Shown: in pieces, positions 1 to 9,137 of the stretch
Position numbering within the stretch: position 1 is the first letter of the stretch
Layout of the letters: the number at the start of each line of letters is the position of its first letter
From: Desulfobacteraceae bacterium
GTDB taxonomy: Bacteria > Desulfobacterota > Desulfobacteria > Desulfobacterales > Desulfosalsimonadaceae
Assembly: GCA_011390465.1 (NCBI GenBank)
Contig: JAABSH010000011.1
Location: forward strand, 24,318-88,317
Reading direction: 5' to 3'
DNA: 64,000 nucleotides
Translations under genes and position numbers: made by a program
Notes under the pieces: generated by a model
What the model saw: only the letters and a program-made list of their open reading frames with translations
Databases searched by the model: none
Told to the model about the DNA's origin: nothing

Positions 1-536
1 ACAACGACAAGGTCGGCCTGATCGTTTTTACCGACCGGATTGAAATGTTTATTCCCCCGGCCAAAGGCACCACCCATGTGCTGCGGCTGATCCGGGAACT
101 GCTGGAATTTACCCCCCGGGAAACAAAAACCAGCATCTCCGCGGGGATTGAGTATCTGGCCCGGGTGATCACCCGGCGGTGCGTGGTGTTTCTGATTTCG
201 GATTTTCTGGAACAGGACTATGAAAAATCCCTGGCCGTGCTCAGCAAAAAACATGATCTCATTGCCGTATCCATCACCGATCCCCGGGAAATCACCCTGC
301 CGGATGTGGGCCTGATTGAACTGGAGGACGCGGAAACCGGAGAGCTGATTCTCATTGATACCAGCAGCCGGAAAATCCGGAACAAGTATGAAAAAATGGG
401 CCAGGATAGAACCAGAACCCTGAAAAAACTGTTTCGTTCCATGAATGTGGATCAGATTGATATCATGACCCACCGGGATTATGTGGTGGATCTGGTCCGG
501 TTTTTCAAAACCCGGGAAAGACGACTTCAGCGCTGA
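1..536 (+). CDS. DUF58 domain protein, C-terminal part (5' partial)
   Basis: The reading frame is open from base 3 and stops at 536, so the start lies before the window. The visible ~177 residues begin NDKVGLIVFTD, followed by IPP, the strand and GG/TT pattern typical of the end of DUF58 proteins, which have a von Willebrand A-like fold. It is the first gene of a Bat-type operon; in other bacteria DUF58 genes sit between a MoxR-type AAA+ ATPase and BatA/BatB, and the MoxR gene is expected just upstream of the window. The role is inferred to be envelope-associated, possibly a MoxR-dependent chaperone or stress function; the biochemical activity is unknown. The next gene begins 25 bases downstream. 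Confidence 0.85.
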   Translation, partial: NDKVGLIVFTDRIEMFIPPAKGTTHVLRLIRELLEFTPRETKTSISAGIEYLARVITRRCVVFLISDFLEQDYEKSLAVLSKKHDLIAVSITDPREITLPDVGLIELEDAETGELILIDTSSRKIRNKYEKMGQDRTRTLKKLFRSMNVDQIDIMTHRDYVVDLVRFFKTRERRLQR

Positions 537-561
537 CCGGCACCATCACGGGAGATACACA

Positions 562-1680
562 ATGTCACCGGAAAAAACAGATCACAACCTCAATTTTGAC
601 CTGCCCCCGCAAACAAACATGCCGCCGGCCCGGTTTTCGGCCGGGTTTCCGGCCTGGGCAGGGCTTCTCCTGATACTGCTGTTTGTGACAGCGGTTGCCA
701 ACCTTGGGGTCTCCATGGGGTTTTTCAGCTTCAACCCCGCATCCGCGCCCCCGGAAACCCGCATCATTCCCGGCCCGGACAAACAAAAAGCCCTGGCATT
801 AAAACTTGAAGAACAGGGACTGTCCCGGCCGGCGGCCCGGGCGTGGGAACAGTATCTGGCCGTTGCAAATCCGGACGCGGAAGAAATTGCTCTTGTCTGG
901 TACCGCATCGCCGGGCAGCTTCAGGACGCAGGAGATTATGAAAAAGCCCTGGCGGCTTATTACCGGTCTGAGAGTTTTGCCGCAAGAGAAGACATTGCCG
1001 CAGAAATTGCCCTCCGGGTGCAGGAATGCCTGGAGGCCCTGGGTAAATTTTCCGCCCTGCGGCATGAACTGGCGGATCGGGTCGGCCTTGATCCTGATGA
1101 AACCAAGGCTTCCGAAAACACCAAACCCAAGACCAATGAAAAAATACTGGCGGAGATCGGGATGCAGAAAATTACCCGCACGGACCTTGACCACCACATT
1201 GAAGCCCTGATTGACGGGCAGATGGGTCTGACCAAAAGCGCCATGCCGGAACAGAACCGTCTGGCCCGAAAAAAAGACCTGTTCAGCCAGCTGGCGTCCC
1301 CGGAAAACCACCGCATGGTATTGGGCCAGCTGATTGCGGAAACCCTGCTGTACCGGAAAGCCCGCGAAACCGGCCTGGCGGATGATCCAAAAATCCGGGA
1401 AATGCTGGATGCCAGAAAAAAAAGCCTGCTGGCCCAGGCATATGTGGAAAAAATCCTTTCAGAGCGCATCCACCTGACTGCCGCGGATTTGAAAACTTAT
1501 TTTGAGGCCAATCCAGAAACTTTTAAAACCGAGGACAATCCTGAACCCGTGTTTGAAGATGTCAAAACAGCGGTGTACCAGAGCCTTTATGCCCAAAAAG
1601 CCGAAGAAATCCGTCAATCTCTGCTTTCAAGCCTGAAAGACGAATATGATGTGGTGATCCATCAAATTACCAATGAATAG
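562..1680 (+). CDS. Membrane-anchored TPR / SurA-N-like protein
   Basis: A 372-residue protein. The start is set at 562 because GGAG lies 7 bases upstream; an earlier in-frame ATG at 481 lies inside the DUF58 gene and would add an unlikely Trp/His-rich leader. Residues about 33-55 form one membrane helix. Residues about 75-160 are helical and TPR-like (EQGLSRPAARAWEQYL). Residues about 190-370 resemble the N-terminal chaperone part of SurA/PpiC proteins (VLGQLIAETLLYRKARETG, then a helix rich in K and L), with no rotamase domain visible. Inferred location is the inner membrane with a periplasmic C-terminus. It sits inside the Bat operon and overlaps the next gene by 8 bases. Function is not established; assignment as a SurA-like chaperone is by motif only. 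Confidence 0.7.
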   Translation: MSPEKTDHNLNFDLPPQTNMPPARFSAGFPAWAGLLLILLFVTAVANLGVSMGFFSFNPASAPPETRIIPGPDKQKALALKLEEQGLSRPAARAWEQYLAVANPDAEEIALVWYRIAGQLQDAGDYEKALAAYYRSESFAAREDIAAEIALRVQECLEALGKFSALRHELADRVGLDPDETKASENTKPKTNEKILAEIGMQKITRTDLDHHIEALIDGQMGLTKSAMPEQNRLARKKDLFSQLASPENHRMVLGQLIAETLLYRKARETGLADDPKIREMLDARKKSLLAQAYVEKILSERIHLTAADLKTYFEANPETFKTEDNPEPVFEDVKTAVYQSLYAQKAEEIRQSLLSSLKDEYDVVIHQITNE

Positions 1681-2854
1681 TTTTTGCACATACAAATGTT
1701 CAGCCAAACGCCGGACGTTGCCGGCCCTCATGGCCCTCCTTCTGGCCGGCGTCCTGACCCTGATGATGACGCTGGCAGTCGCGTGCAGCCCCGGCGAATC
1801 AACGGTTGACGCGCCGGTTGACGCGCCGGATGGTGTCTCGGACGACGTTTCAGACGACGCACCTCCGGAAGCGGGAAAACCCGGTGCGAACAAAACACCC
1901 GACGCCATACACAAAACCATCACCCGGGGGCCGGTAACCGTTGACCTGGATATTGACAACGCATCCCCCACCATCGCGGATCAGATAAATCTCTGCCTGA
2001 GTGTGGAATTTGATGAAAACTGGGATGTTACGCTGCCGGCCATGGGCGAGAAACTGGATCCGTTCGGTATTGTTTCTTATCACACCGACCCGCCGGAACT
2101 GATTGCGGACAGCCGTTCCCGCATCCGCCGCTGCTATGTGCTGGAGCCGTTTTTGTCCGGTGAGTACACCATCCGGCCCATGACAATAAAATTTCAGGAC
2201 ACGGCCCGGCCGGATGATCCAGAGCATAAGCCAGAGCATAAGCCAGAGCATAAGCCAGAGCATAAGCCAGAGCATAAAATTGAAACCGAAGCCGTCACCC
2301 TTGAGGTGAAATCTCTGCTGCCGGAAAATTTTGAAGAATTAACCCTTCACGACATTCATCCCCCGGTGCCCCTGCCCCGGTCTTACACGCCCTGGATATG
2401 GGCGGGCGGCGGTTTGGCAGTGCTGCTGGCGGCGGGAATTGTCGGCGCCGGGATCTGGCAGAGAAAAAGGCGGCATGGCAGCGCAGGGGAACTCAGACAA
2501 ATTCCGCCCCATGAACAGGCATTTGCGGAACTCCAGGCCCTGGTGGATGAAAACCTTGTTGAAAAAGGGGAAGTCAAAGCCTTTTATCAAAAAATATCAA
2601 ATATTCTAAGGCATTATATTGAAAACCGGTTTCACCTGAAAGCACCGGAGCAGACCACTGAAGAATTTCTTGCCGTCATCCGGTCCGACAACAGTTTTGC
2701 CCGCCAGGAGAAGGCCTTGCTTCAGGCATTTCTCACCCATTGCGATCTTGTGAAATTTGCAAAATTTGCACCTGCAACAGAAGATATTCAGAAAACGTTT
2801 GACGCCTGCAAGGCCTTTCTTCTTGAAACCCGGGAAAAGGAAACTGCGATCTGA
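1673..2854 (+). CDS. DUF4381/BatD-like anchored protein of the Bat operon
   Basis: A 393-residue protein starting inside the end of the previous gene (ATGAATAG), which suggests translational coupling. Residues about 17-38 form a hydrophobic signal ending LAVAC, a plausible lipobox with Cys38. An Asp/Pro/Val-rich low-complexity stretch follows, then a beta domain (residues about 75-185), a Glu-His-Lys-Pro repeat (about 183-203), a membrane helix near residues 240-262 (IWAGGGLAVLLAAGIVGAG) and a helical cytoplasmic tail containing KAFYQKISNILRHYIE. The membrane helix plus this tail matches the DUF4381/BatD-type C-terminus common in Bat operons. Its stop overlaps the BatA start (TGATG). The role is inferred from operon context only. 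Confidence 0.7.
   Translation: MNSFCTYKCSAKRRTLPALMALLLAGVLTLMMTLAVACSPGESTVDAPVDAPDGVSDDVSDDAPPEAGKPGANKTPDAIHKTITRGPVTVDLDIDNASPTIADQINLCLSVEFDENWDVTLPAMGEKLDPFGIVSYHTDPPELIADSRSRIRRCYVLEPFLSGEYTIRPMTIKFQDTARPDDPEHKPEHKPEHKPEHKPEHKIETEAVTLEVKSLLPENFEELTLHDIHPPVPLPRSYTPWIWAGGGLAVLLAAGIVGAGIWQRKRRHGSAGELRQIPPHEQAFAELQALVDENLVEKGEVKAFYQKISNILRHYIENRFHLKAPEQTTEEFLAVIRSDNSFARQEKALLQAFLTHCDLVKFAKFAPATEDIQKTFDACKAFLLETREKETAI
2219..2278 (+). repeat. In-frame 12-bp tandem repeat, five units
   Basis: The unit CCAGAGCATAAG is repeated four times exactly, with a fifth copy carrying one substitution. It lies in frame inside the preceding lipoprotein-like gene and encodes Pro-Glu-His-Lys repeats. Unit length is a multiple of three, so slippage would change linker length without breaking the gene. 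Confidence 0.95.
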
Positions 2855-3927
2855 TGATGCATTTTGAATCACCATGGGCCTTTCTGCTGCTGGTTCTGAT
2901 CCCCCTGCTGCCGATGATTCAGCGGTATTGGCAGCAAAAAAAACGGCAACGGGGCGCCATCCGGTTTTCTTCCGTGAGCAACGCGGCAAATGCGGGCCGC
3001 TCCTGGCGGCAGCGGCTCTACAACCTGCCGATGGGGATCCGGATGCTGGCCCTGATCTGCCTGATTATTGCCCTGGCCCGGCCCCAGACCGGACGGGAGG
3101 AAGTGGTGGACATCAGCAAAGGGGTGGCCATTGAAATGGTCATTGACCGCTCCGGCAGCATGGCAGCGGAAATGGAAATCAACGGCCGGCAGAAAACCCG
3201 GCTGGATGTGGTAAAAGACGTGTTTAAAAGCTTCGCCCTGGGCGACGGTAAAGACCTTTCCGGCCGGCCCAATGACCTTATCGGCATCATTGCGTTTGCC
3301 CGTTACGCGGACACCATCTGCCCGCTGACCCTGGCCCACGGGGCCCTTGAACCGTTTCTGGATACGGTGAAGCTCGTGCAGGTGCGCAGCGAAGACGGCA
3401 CAGCCATCGGCGACGCCTTGGCCCTGGCCGCGGCCCGGCTGGAAAAAGCAGAAGACACCCTTGCCCGGCAGCAGCAGGACAGGAAAAAAACTTATACCAT
3501 TAAAAGCAAAATCATTATTCTGCTGTCTGACGGAGAAAACAACGCCGGCAAACGAAAGCCCCTGGAAGCGGCAGAAATGGCAGCAAAATGGGGCATTCGG
3601 GTTTATACCATCGCCATTGGCGGAGACGCGTCCATGCAGTCCATCCGGACCCCGTTCGGGGTTTACAAGGTTCCAATGGGACATGCCGTGGACACCACCA
3701 CCATGCAGCGGATTGCCGAAGAAACCGGCGGATTTTTCCGGGAAGCCGGAGATGCCGCCTCTCTGGCCGCCATTTACCAGGAAATTGATGCAATGGAAAA
3801 AAGCAATATTGAATCCGTTAAATACGTGGACTACAAGGAAGCCTTTCTGCCCTTTGCCATGCTCGGGCTGATACTCGTAGCCGCGGAAATCGTGCTTTCC
3901 AGCACTGTTTTTCGAAAACTGCCCTGA
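2854..3927 (+). CDS. batA: BatA-like von Willebrand A membrane protein
   Basis: A 357-residue protein. Two N-terminal membrane helices (about 8-21 and 62-76) carry the characteristic LARPQTG linker, followed by a VWA domain with a complete MIDAS start, DRSGSM at residues 98-103, and later an SDGENN metal-site strand. A C-terminal helix (about 333-351) completes the topology seen in BatA/BatB proteins. The VWA domain should bind Mg2+ and partner proteins on one face of the inner membrane; the partners are probably the other Bat proteins and the MoxR ATPase. The start ATG overlaps the previous stop by one base; a second ATG follows immediately. In Bacteroides the operon was named for aerotolerance; its role in this organism is not known. 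Confidence 0.88.
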   Translation: MMHFESPWAFLLLVLIPLLPMIQRYWQQKKRQRGAIRFSSVSNAANAGRSWRQRLYNLPMGIRMLALICLIIALARPQTGREEVVDISKGVAIEMVIDRSGSMAAEMEINGRQKTRLDVVKDVFKSFALGDGKDLSGRPNDLIGIIAFARYADTICPLTLAHGALEPFLDTVKLVQVRSEDGTAIGDALALAAARLEKAEDTLARQQQDRKKTYTIKSKIIILLSDGENNAGKRKPLEAAEMAAKWGIRVYTIAIGGDASMQSIRTPFGVYKVPMGHAVDTTTMQRIAEETGGFFREAGDAASLAAIYQEIDAMEKSNIESVKYVDYKEAFLPFAMLGLILVAAEIVLSSTVFRKLP

Positions 3928-3932
3928 TCATT

Positions 3933-4946
3933 ATGATACTTCAAAACATTACCATACTGCATTTTCTGTGGCTCATCCCGTTGCTGGCGGGCATCTGTGC
4001 TTATGCGTGGCATCGCCGGAGAACCGGGCTGCAACGGTTTATCGACGCCGGTCTGCTGGACCGGATTCCGGTTTCCGTGAGCTACGGACGGCGGTTCTGG
4101 AAATCTGTTATGGTACTTGGGGCTTTGATGTTTCTGATTCTTGCCATGGCCCGGCCCGCATGGAATCCCAAACCGGAAACCGTGGAGCGGAAAGGCCGGG
4201 ATGTGGTCTTTTTGCTGGATGTGTCCCGAAGCATGCTGGCCGAAGACCTGTATCCCAACCGCCTGGCGCGGGCTAAACTGGCCATCCTGGACTGCATTGA
4301 CCGGCTCGAAGGGGATCGGGTGGGGCTGGTGGCCTTTGCCGGCACGGCCGCGGTAAAATGCCCCCTGACCCTGGATTATGGCTTTTTCCGCATGATGCTC
4401 AAGGATATTTCAACAGACAGCATTGCCCGGGGCGGCACCATGATCGGCGACGGCATCCGCAAAATCTTAACCGACGTGTTTGACAATCAGGAAAAAGAAT
4501 ACAAGGATATTATTTTGATCACGGACGGCGAAGATCATGACAGTTTCCCCGTGGAAGCAGCCAAAGCAGCCGGTGAAAAAGGCATCCGGATTATCGCCAT
4601 CGGTCTGGGGGATGAAAACGAGGGCAAACGGATTCCCGTAACCACGGCGGCCGGTGAAAAAACCTTTCTCAAATACAATGGCCGGGAAATCTGGTCCCGG
4701 CTGGACGCGGACACCCTGCGCGAAATGGTAAACGCCACCCCCGGCGGCAAATATCTGAACGTGGCCACCGGCGCCATTGATCTGGGCAATGTTTATGCCC
4801 GGCTGATCGCCACGGCAGAAAAAAAACACCTGGAATCGGAAACCATCAAACGATATGAAGAAAAGTTCCAGATTTTCCTGGCAGCGGCATTTTTTCTCCT
4901 TGCTGTGGAATTTCTGGTCACTGAACGGAAAAAAATCAAAAAATGA
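3933..4946 (+). CDS. batB: BatB-like von Willebrand A membrane protein
   Basis: A 337-residue paralogue of the gene before it, starting 5 bases after its stop. It shows two N-terminal helices (about 8-24 and 57-74) with LAMARPAW, a VWA domain with MIDAS residues DVSRSM at 96-101, TDGEDHD at the second metal-site strand, and a C-terminal helix (about 311-329). The LAEDLYPNRLARAK stretch after the MIDAS is characteristic of the BatB subgroup. It probably works as a heteromeric complex with BatA in the inner membrane. The stop overlaps the next start as ATGA. Confidence 0.88.
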   Translation: MILQNITILHFLWLIPLLAGICAYAWHRRRTGLQRFIDAGLLDRIPVSVSYGRRFWKSVMVLGALMFLILAMARPAWNPKPETVERKGRDVVFLLDVSRSMLAEDLYPNRLARAKLAILDCIDRLEGDRVGLVAFAGTAAVKCPLTLDYGFFRMMLKDISTDSIARGGTMIGDGIRKILTDVFDNQEKEYKDIILITDGEDHDSFPVEAAKAAGEKGIRIIAIGLGDENEGKRIPVTTAAGEKTFLKYNGREIWSRLDADTLREMVNATPGGKYLNVATGAIDLGNVYARLIATAEKKHLESETIKRYEEKFQIFLAAAFFLLAVEFLVTERKKIKK

Positions 4947-6259
4947 CGGCTTCTCACGAAACAGTCCAAAAAATGACCGTTTTTTCACTGCGTTCCCGAT
5001 CTGCTGCCAGGATTCTTGCCTGGCTTATGGTCTGTGTGCTGCACGTCTTTGCGGGTATTGGCACGGATTCCGGGTATGCCGGTGACACAGAAAGTCTGGT
5101 AAAAAAGGGCAACGCGCTGTTTGAAAACGGCGATTATGACGGGGCTCTCAGGGCCTATGAAGAAGCTGCGGTCTTTGATCCGGAATCCCCGCGGATTCTT
5201 TTTAACAAAGGCACTGCATTGTTTAAAAAACAGAATTTCACCGCGGCCCGGGAAGCGTTTCAAAAGGCGGCGTTAAAGAGCCGGGACACAAATCTGGAAG
5301 CCCGGGCCCGATATAATGCGGGCCTGTGTTTTTTCCAGGAAGGAGAACGCCAGAAAGACAGTGATCTTCAAAAGACCATTGACGCCTATACCAGCAGCAT
5401 TCAATTGTTTCAGGAAGCCTTGAAACTGAATCCCGAATTTACCCGGGCCGCGGAAAACCTGGAAATGGTCCGGCTGATGATGAAATCCGTGCTGGATGAA
5501 ATCAAAAAACAGGAAGAAGCCGCGCAAAAACAGCAGGCGGCGGCCCGGAAAACAGCAGAAAAAATTAAAAATTTAATTGACCGGCAGCAGGCCCTGCTGG
5601 ATACCAGCCGGGCCGGCATGGAAACCCCGCCCCCATCTGCTGCCGATCAAAGAGCGAAAAACCAGGAACTTGCGGACCAACAGAATCAATTAAAACAGGA
5701 TACCACAACTTTTTCCGAAGAACTGGCAGCTTCCGCCGGAACCACCGCCAATCCGGCAGCGGGGAACGCCCCTGGCCCGGGCTCACCACCGGCAATACAT
5801 CCGGCCAATCCCCATCTGGATGCTTCCGCAAATGCCCAGGACAAGGCCGTGGGAAAGCTCACGGACAATAATCTGCCGGAGGCCGCAAATCACCAGGAAA
5901 CATCCCTTGACGCTTTGGAAAAAGCCCTTGAAGCCTTGAGCCAACAGCAAAGCCAGAATCAGGGCCAGAACCAGCAGGCCGAAAAACAGCAAACCGGAGA
6001 ACAGCAAACTGCCCCTGAAAAACCAGACGATGCAGCAAACGACCCGGAAAACAACCCGGCAAATGAAACTGATAAAAATGCAGGGACCGAAGACAGAGAA
6101 AAAGATGAAGCAGCAGACAACAGCGACCCCTCAGATGCGGCCCGGGCCTTTGAGCTGACGGATGATCCGGAAAGCATCATCGAAGAAGAAAGAAAAAACA
6201 AACAACAGCGGATGCCCGTGTCCAGCGGCGCTTTTAAAGATGTGGACAAAAACTGGTAA
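4943..6259 (+). CDS. batC: BatC-like TPR protein with Gln/Glu-rich tail
   Basis: A 438-residue protein that starts in the ATGA overlap with batB. A signal-like hydrophobic segment (residues about 23-42) precedes three TPR-type repeats (about 48-175, for example KKGNALFENGDYDGALRAYE). The remainder is a long low-complexity region rich in Gln, Glu, Asp, Asn and Pro, with a helix of Lys/Gln/Ala around residue 190, and ends VSSGAFKDVDKNW. A short acidic/Lys-Trp terminus of this kind is common in BatC proteins. A second ATG at 4973 would place the signal peptide closer to the N-terminus. Its inferred job is to bridge Bat proteins in the periplasm. Confidence 0.8.
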   Translation: MTASHETVQKMTVFSLRSRSAARILAWLMVCVLHVFAGIGTDSGYAGDTESLVKKGNALFENGDYDGALRAYEEAAVFDPESPRILFNKGTALFKKQNFTAAREAFQKAALKSRDTNLEARARYNAGLCFFQEGERQKDSDLQKTIDAYTSSIQLFQEALKLNPEFTRAAENLEMVRLMMKSVLDEIKKQEEAAQKQQAAARKTAEKIKNLIDRQQALLDTSRAGMETPPPSAADQRAKNQELADQQNQLKQDTTTFSEELAASAGTTANPAAGNAPGPGSPPAIHPANPHLDASANAQDKAVGKLTDNNLPEAANHQETSLDALEKALEALSQQQSQNQGQNQQAEKQQTGEQQTAPEKPDDAANDPENNPANETDKNAGTEDREKDEAADNSDPSDAARAFELTDDPESIIEEERKNKQQRMPVSSGAFKDVDKNW

Positions 6260-6319
6260 AACAAACGCCCGTAAAAAAGCATCGCTCAAACAAACCCCGG
6301 TAAAAAACAGGACTGGCAG

Positions 6320-8236
6320 GTGAAACGTTTTCTGTCCATACATACCCTTTTGATTCTGTGCATAACCGGCTTGTGTATCGCCGGCTTATGTATCGCCGGG
6401 CCGGCGGCTCAGCCGGCTTCCGCCGCTGCCCTTCAGGCGGAAGCCGTGGTGGAGCAGACCACTGTATATCAGGGGGAACCGTTTATGCTGCGCATCCGGG
6501 TAAGCGGCAGCGACCAGGTTGAGCCGCCGGATTCCGGCATCCTTGAAAATATGGACGGCTTTTCCGTGACATATCAGGGCGGATCCGGCAACAACAGCAC
6601 TTCCATCACCATTGTAAACGGAAAAATGACCCGGAACATCAAACGGGGGTACGTGTTTTCATATGAGCTGATTCCTCAAAAAACCGGCACCCTCACCATT
6701 CCGCCGATAGAAATCCGGGCGGACGCTCAAAGCGTGAAAACCCGGTCCGTCCGGATTCATGTGAGAGCGCCCGGGGAAACCGATGATGTCAAACTCCGGG
6801 TTTTTTTGAGCAAAAATCACTGTTATACCGGCGAACCCGTTACCCTCACGGCCCGGCTCTATCTGCGAAAAGATGTGCGCACCGCTGTTTTTACCCTTCC
6901 GGCCCTGAACCGGACCGACTGGTTTTACGTTATTGATCCAAAGGCAGCGCAAAAACAAGGGAAAAAATACTACCGGATTCCCGTAAACAACGAAGAGGTC
7001 ATCGCTCTGCAGGGCCAGGAAACCCTGGACGGGACACTGTATTCCACTGTCTCGTTTTCAAAAATTCTGATTCCCGGAAAACCCGGCGCATTTACGCTGG
7101 ATCAGGCCACTGTGGCCTGCGAGGTGTTCACCGGATATCGTGAAAATCAGCGCCGGAATCCGTTCGGAGATGAATTTTTCTCTGATTTTTTCAATACCCG
7201 TCAGGGGGTTTATCAAAAAGTGGTGGCTCCGTCTCCAGCCGTGGACCTGACCGTTCGCGAACTGCCGGTTCAGGGCCGGCCGGACAATTTTGCCGGCCAC
7301 ATTGGCCAATACGGGATTTCCGCCACCGCCAGCCCCCTTGAAGTCAGTGTGGGGGATCCCATCACCCTGACCATCACCCTGAGCGGGCCGTCCTATCTGG
7401 AACACGTCAATCTTCCGCCCCTGGAAAATCAGAAAAACCTGGCCCGGCAGTTTAAAATACCCGAAGAGCGGGCCACCGGGGAAATCCAGAACCACAAAAA
7501 AATTTTTACCCAGACCATCCGCGCGCTAAGCGCGGATGTCACCCATATTCCCGCCATCCAGCTTCCCTATTTTGATACAGAAAACAGCACCTATAAAACT
7601 GCCGAAACCCGGCCCATTCCCCTGACGGTCAAAGAAACCCGCGTTGTCACGGCAATGGATGCGGAAGGGCGGTCCCTGTCCGCGGCTCAGGGCAGAACCG
7701 TGGAGACCTGGGACCGGGGGATTGCCTATAATTACGAAGACGCCTCTGTGCTGGAAGATCAGCGCACCGGACTGCAGCTGATCCAGACCCCGGCATGGAC
7801 AGGTGCCATTGCCGCGCCCCCGGTGCTTTACCTGATGGTGCTGGCAGTCTCTGCCGTGATCCGCAGAAAAAAGGCAGATCCCGGTGCCCTGATGGCCAGA
7901 AAAGCGTTTCGCCGGTTGTCAAAAACCCTTGGGGCCATTAAAAAAACAGAACCCGCAGCAGATGAAACCGACAGAATTTTAAAGGCCCTGTGCCAGTATC
8001 TCGGCGCCCGGCTGGGTCTGTCGTCTCTTGCCATTGTATACAGCGACGCGGCCCCTGCTCTGGCGGAAAAAGGGGCCTCATCCGAACTGCTGCATGATCT
8101 TGAAAAAATTTTCACGGCCTGCGAAGCCGGGCGCTATGCCGGTGCCCGGGATCGGTCTGCTTCCGGGGAACCCGTGGCGGAACTTTCGGAAAAAACCTTG
8201 AAAACAGCGGCAAAAATCGAAAAATTATGCAAATGA
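6320..8236 (+). CDS. batD: BatD-like protein
   Basis: A 638-residue protein beginning with GTG, AGGA 6 bases upstream. An N-terminal signal peptide contains a 15-bp tandem duplication (6366-6395) encoding the repeated GLCIA. The periplasmic part starts VVEQTTVYQGEPFMLRIRVSG, an immunoglobulin-like strand pattern diagnostic of BatD, and repeats later (ISATASPLEVSVGDPITLTI). A single membrane helix near residues 495-512 is followed by a ~130-residue helical cytoplasmic tail. Length and order match BatD. Placed between batC and the TPR/SH3 gene, it is presumably a scaffold of the Bat complex. A 60-base gap to batC is the longest inside this operon. Confidence 0.85.
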   Translation: MKRFLSIHTLLILCITGLCIAGLCIAGPAAQPASAAALQAEAVVEQTTVYQGEPFMLRIRVSGSDQVEPPDSGILENMDGFSVTYQGGSGNNSTSITIVNGKMTRNIKRGYVFSYELIPQKTGTLTIPPIEIRADAQSVKTRSVRIHVRAPGETDDVKLRVFLSKNHCYTGEPVTLTARLYLRKDVRTAVFTLPALNRTDWFYVIDPKAAQKQGKKYYRIPVNNEEVIALQGQETLDGTLYSTVSFSKILIPGKPGAFTLDQATVACEVFTGYRENQRRNPFGDEFFSDFFNTRQGVYQKVVAPSPAVDLTVRELPVQGRPDNFAGHIGQYGISATASPLEVSVGDPITLTITLSGPSYLEHVNLPPLENQKNLARQFKIPEERATGEIQNHKKIFTQTIRALSADVTHIPAIQLPYFDTENSTYKTAETRPIPLTVKETRVVTAMDAEGRSLSAAQGRTVETWDRGIAYNYEDASVLEDQRTGLQLIQTPAWTGAIAAPPVLYLMVLAVSAVIRRKKADPGALMARKAFRRLSKTLGAIKKTEPAADETDRILKALCQYLGARLGLSSLAIVYSDAAPALAEKGASSELLHDLEKIFTACEAGRYAGARDRSASGEPVAELSEKTLKTAAKIEKLCK

Positions 8237-9108
8237 TATATCAAATAACCTTTATCCTGATGATGATTTTATGCCCTGTTTTGGGCGGGACACCTCCTGC
8301 TGATGCAGCATCGGCAGCCGCCGACACAACACCAGACGCAGCCGCCGACACAGCCGGACACCTGACAGAGACAGAGATCTCGCGTTTGTTTCACGAGGCC
8401 AATGACCTGTTTGCAAAAGCCAACCAGGCCGCGGCAGCCGATCCGGAAAAAGCCATGACCCTGTACCGGAAATCCCTTTTACGATACCGAAAAATCGCGG
8501 AACAGGGAAACATTGAAAACGGCAGGCTCTACTATAATATCGCCAACCTCTATTTTAAAACCCGGGATATCGGCCGGGCCATCCTGAACTACCGAAAAGC
8601 AGAAATCTACCTGGGAAACGATATCAATCTGGAGAAAAATCTGGCCTTTGCCCGGCAGATGCGCAAAGATGACATCCGCGTTAAACAGGAAACAAAAATC
8701 CTGAAAACTGTGTTTTTCTGGCACTATGATCTGTCTTCGAAAACCCGGCTGTTTCTTTTTGCCGGATCATTTGCCCTGTTCTGGGGATTTGCGGGAATCC
8801 GCATTTTTATCAAACGACCGGCGGTTAAAGGCGCAGCCGTGGTCTGGGCCGTTCTTGCGGTGCTGTTTGGTACTTCTTTAATCGTGGAATACACGGTCCG
8901 GAAAAACACGGTGCCCGGGGTGGTGGTAAGCGAGAAAGTGGTGGCCAGAAAAGGAAACAGCCGCTCCTATGAACCCAGCTTTAAAGATCCACTGCACGCG
9001 GGCACGGAGTTTATTGTGCTGGAACATCGGGGAAACTGGATTCAGGTGCGGCTGCCCGACGACCGGACCTGCTGGCTGCCGGCGGCAGATGTTGAACTGG
9101 TGGGCTGA
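8227..9108 (+). CDS. batE: BatE-like TPR and SH3-domain membrane protein
   Basis: A 293-residue protein with a signal-like N-terminus (about 1-25), TPR-type repeats (about 60-145, RLYYNIANLYFKTRDIGRAI), two membrane helices (about 173-195 and 200-220) and a C-terminal bacterial SH3-like domain (GTEFIVLEHRGNWIQVRLPD, then CWLPAADVE). This is the BatE layout. The start at 8227 overlaps batD by 10 bases; a second ATG at 8233 forms the usual ATGA overlap and is equally possible. It is the last gene of the operon. The SH3 module suggests binding to peptidoglycan or another envelope ligand, which is inference. Confidence 0.82.
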   Translation: MQMIYQITFILMMILCPVLGGTPPADAASAAADTTPDAAADTAGHLTETEISRLFHEANDLFAKANQAAAADPEKAMTLYRKSLLRYRKIAEQGNIENGRLYYNIANLYFKTRDIGRAILNYRKAEIYLGNDINLEKNLAFARQMRKDDIRVKQETKILKTVFFWHYDLSSKTRLFLFAGSFALFWGFAGIRIFIKRPAVKGAAVVWAVLAVLFGTSLIVEYTVRKNTVPGVVVSEKVVARKGNSRSYEPSFKDPLHAGTEFIVLEHRGNWIQVRLPDDRTCWLPAADVELVG

Positions 9109-9137
9109 AACGCCTTTAATTCACGCCCCTGTTTCAG
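9105..9137. terminator. Inverted repeat between convergent genes, possible weak terminator
   Basis: CTGAAAC and GTTTCAG face each other across 19 bases at the junction of the Bat operon and the convergent radical SAM gene, overlapping both stop codons. There is no strong U tract, so termination is only a possibility. Confidence 0.35.

Noticed and set aside
481..561. Upstream start for the SurA-N-like gene
   Set aside because: It lies inside the DUF58 coding region and adds WWIWSGF and HHH residues; the ATG at 562 has a good ribosome site.
2219..2278. CRISPR-like repeat
   Set aside because: Tandem 12-bp units without spacers, in frame in a coding region.
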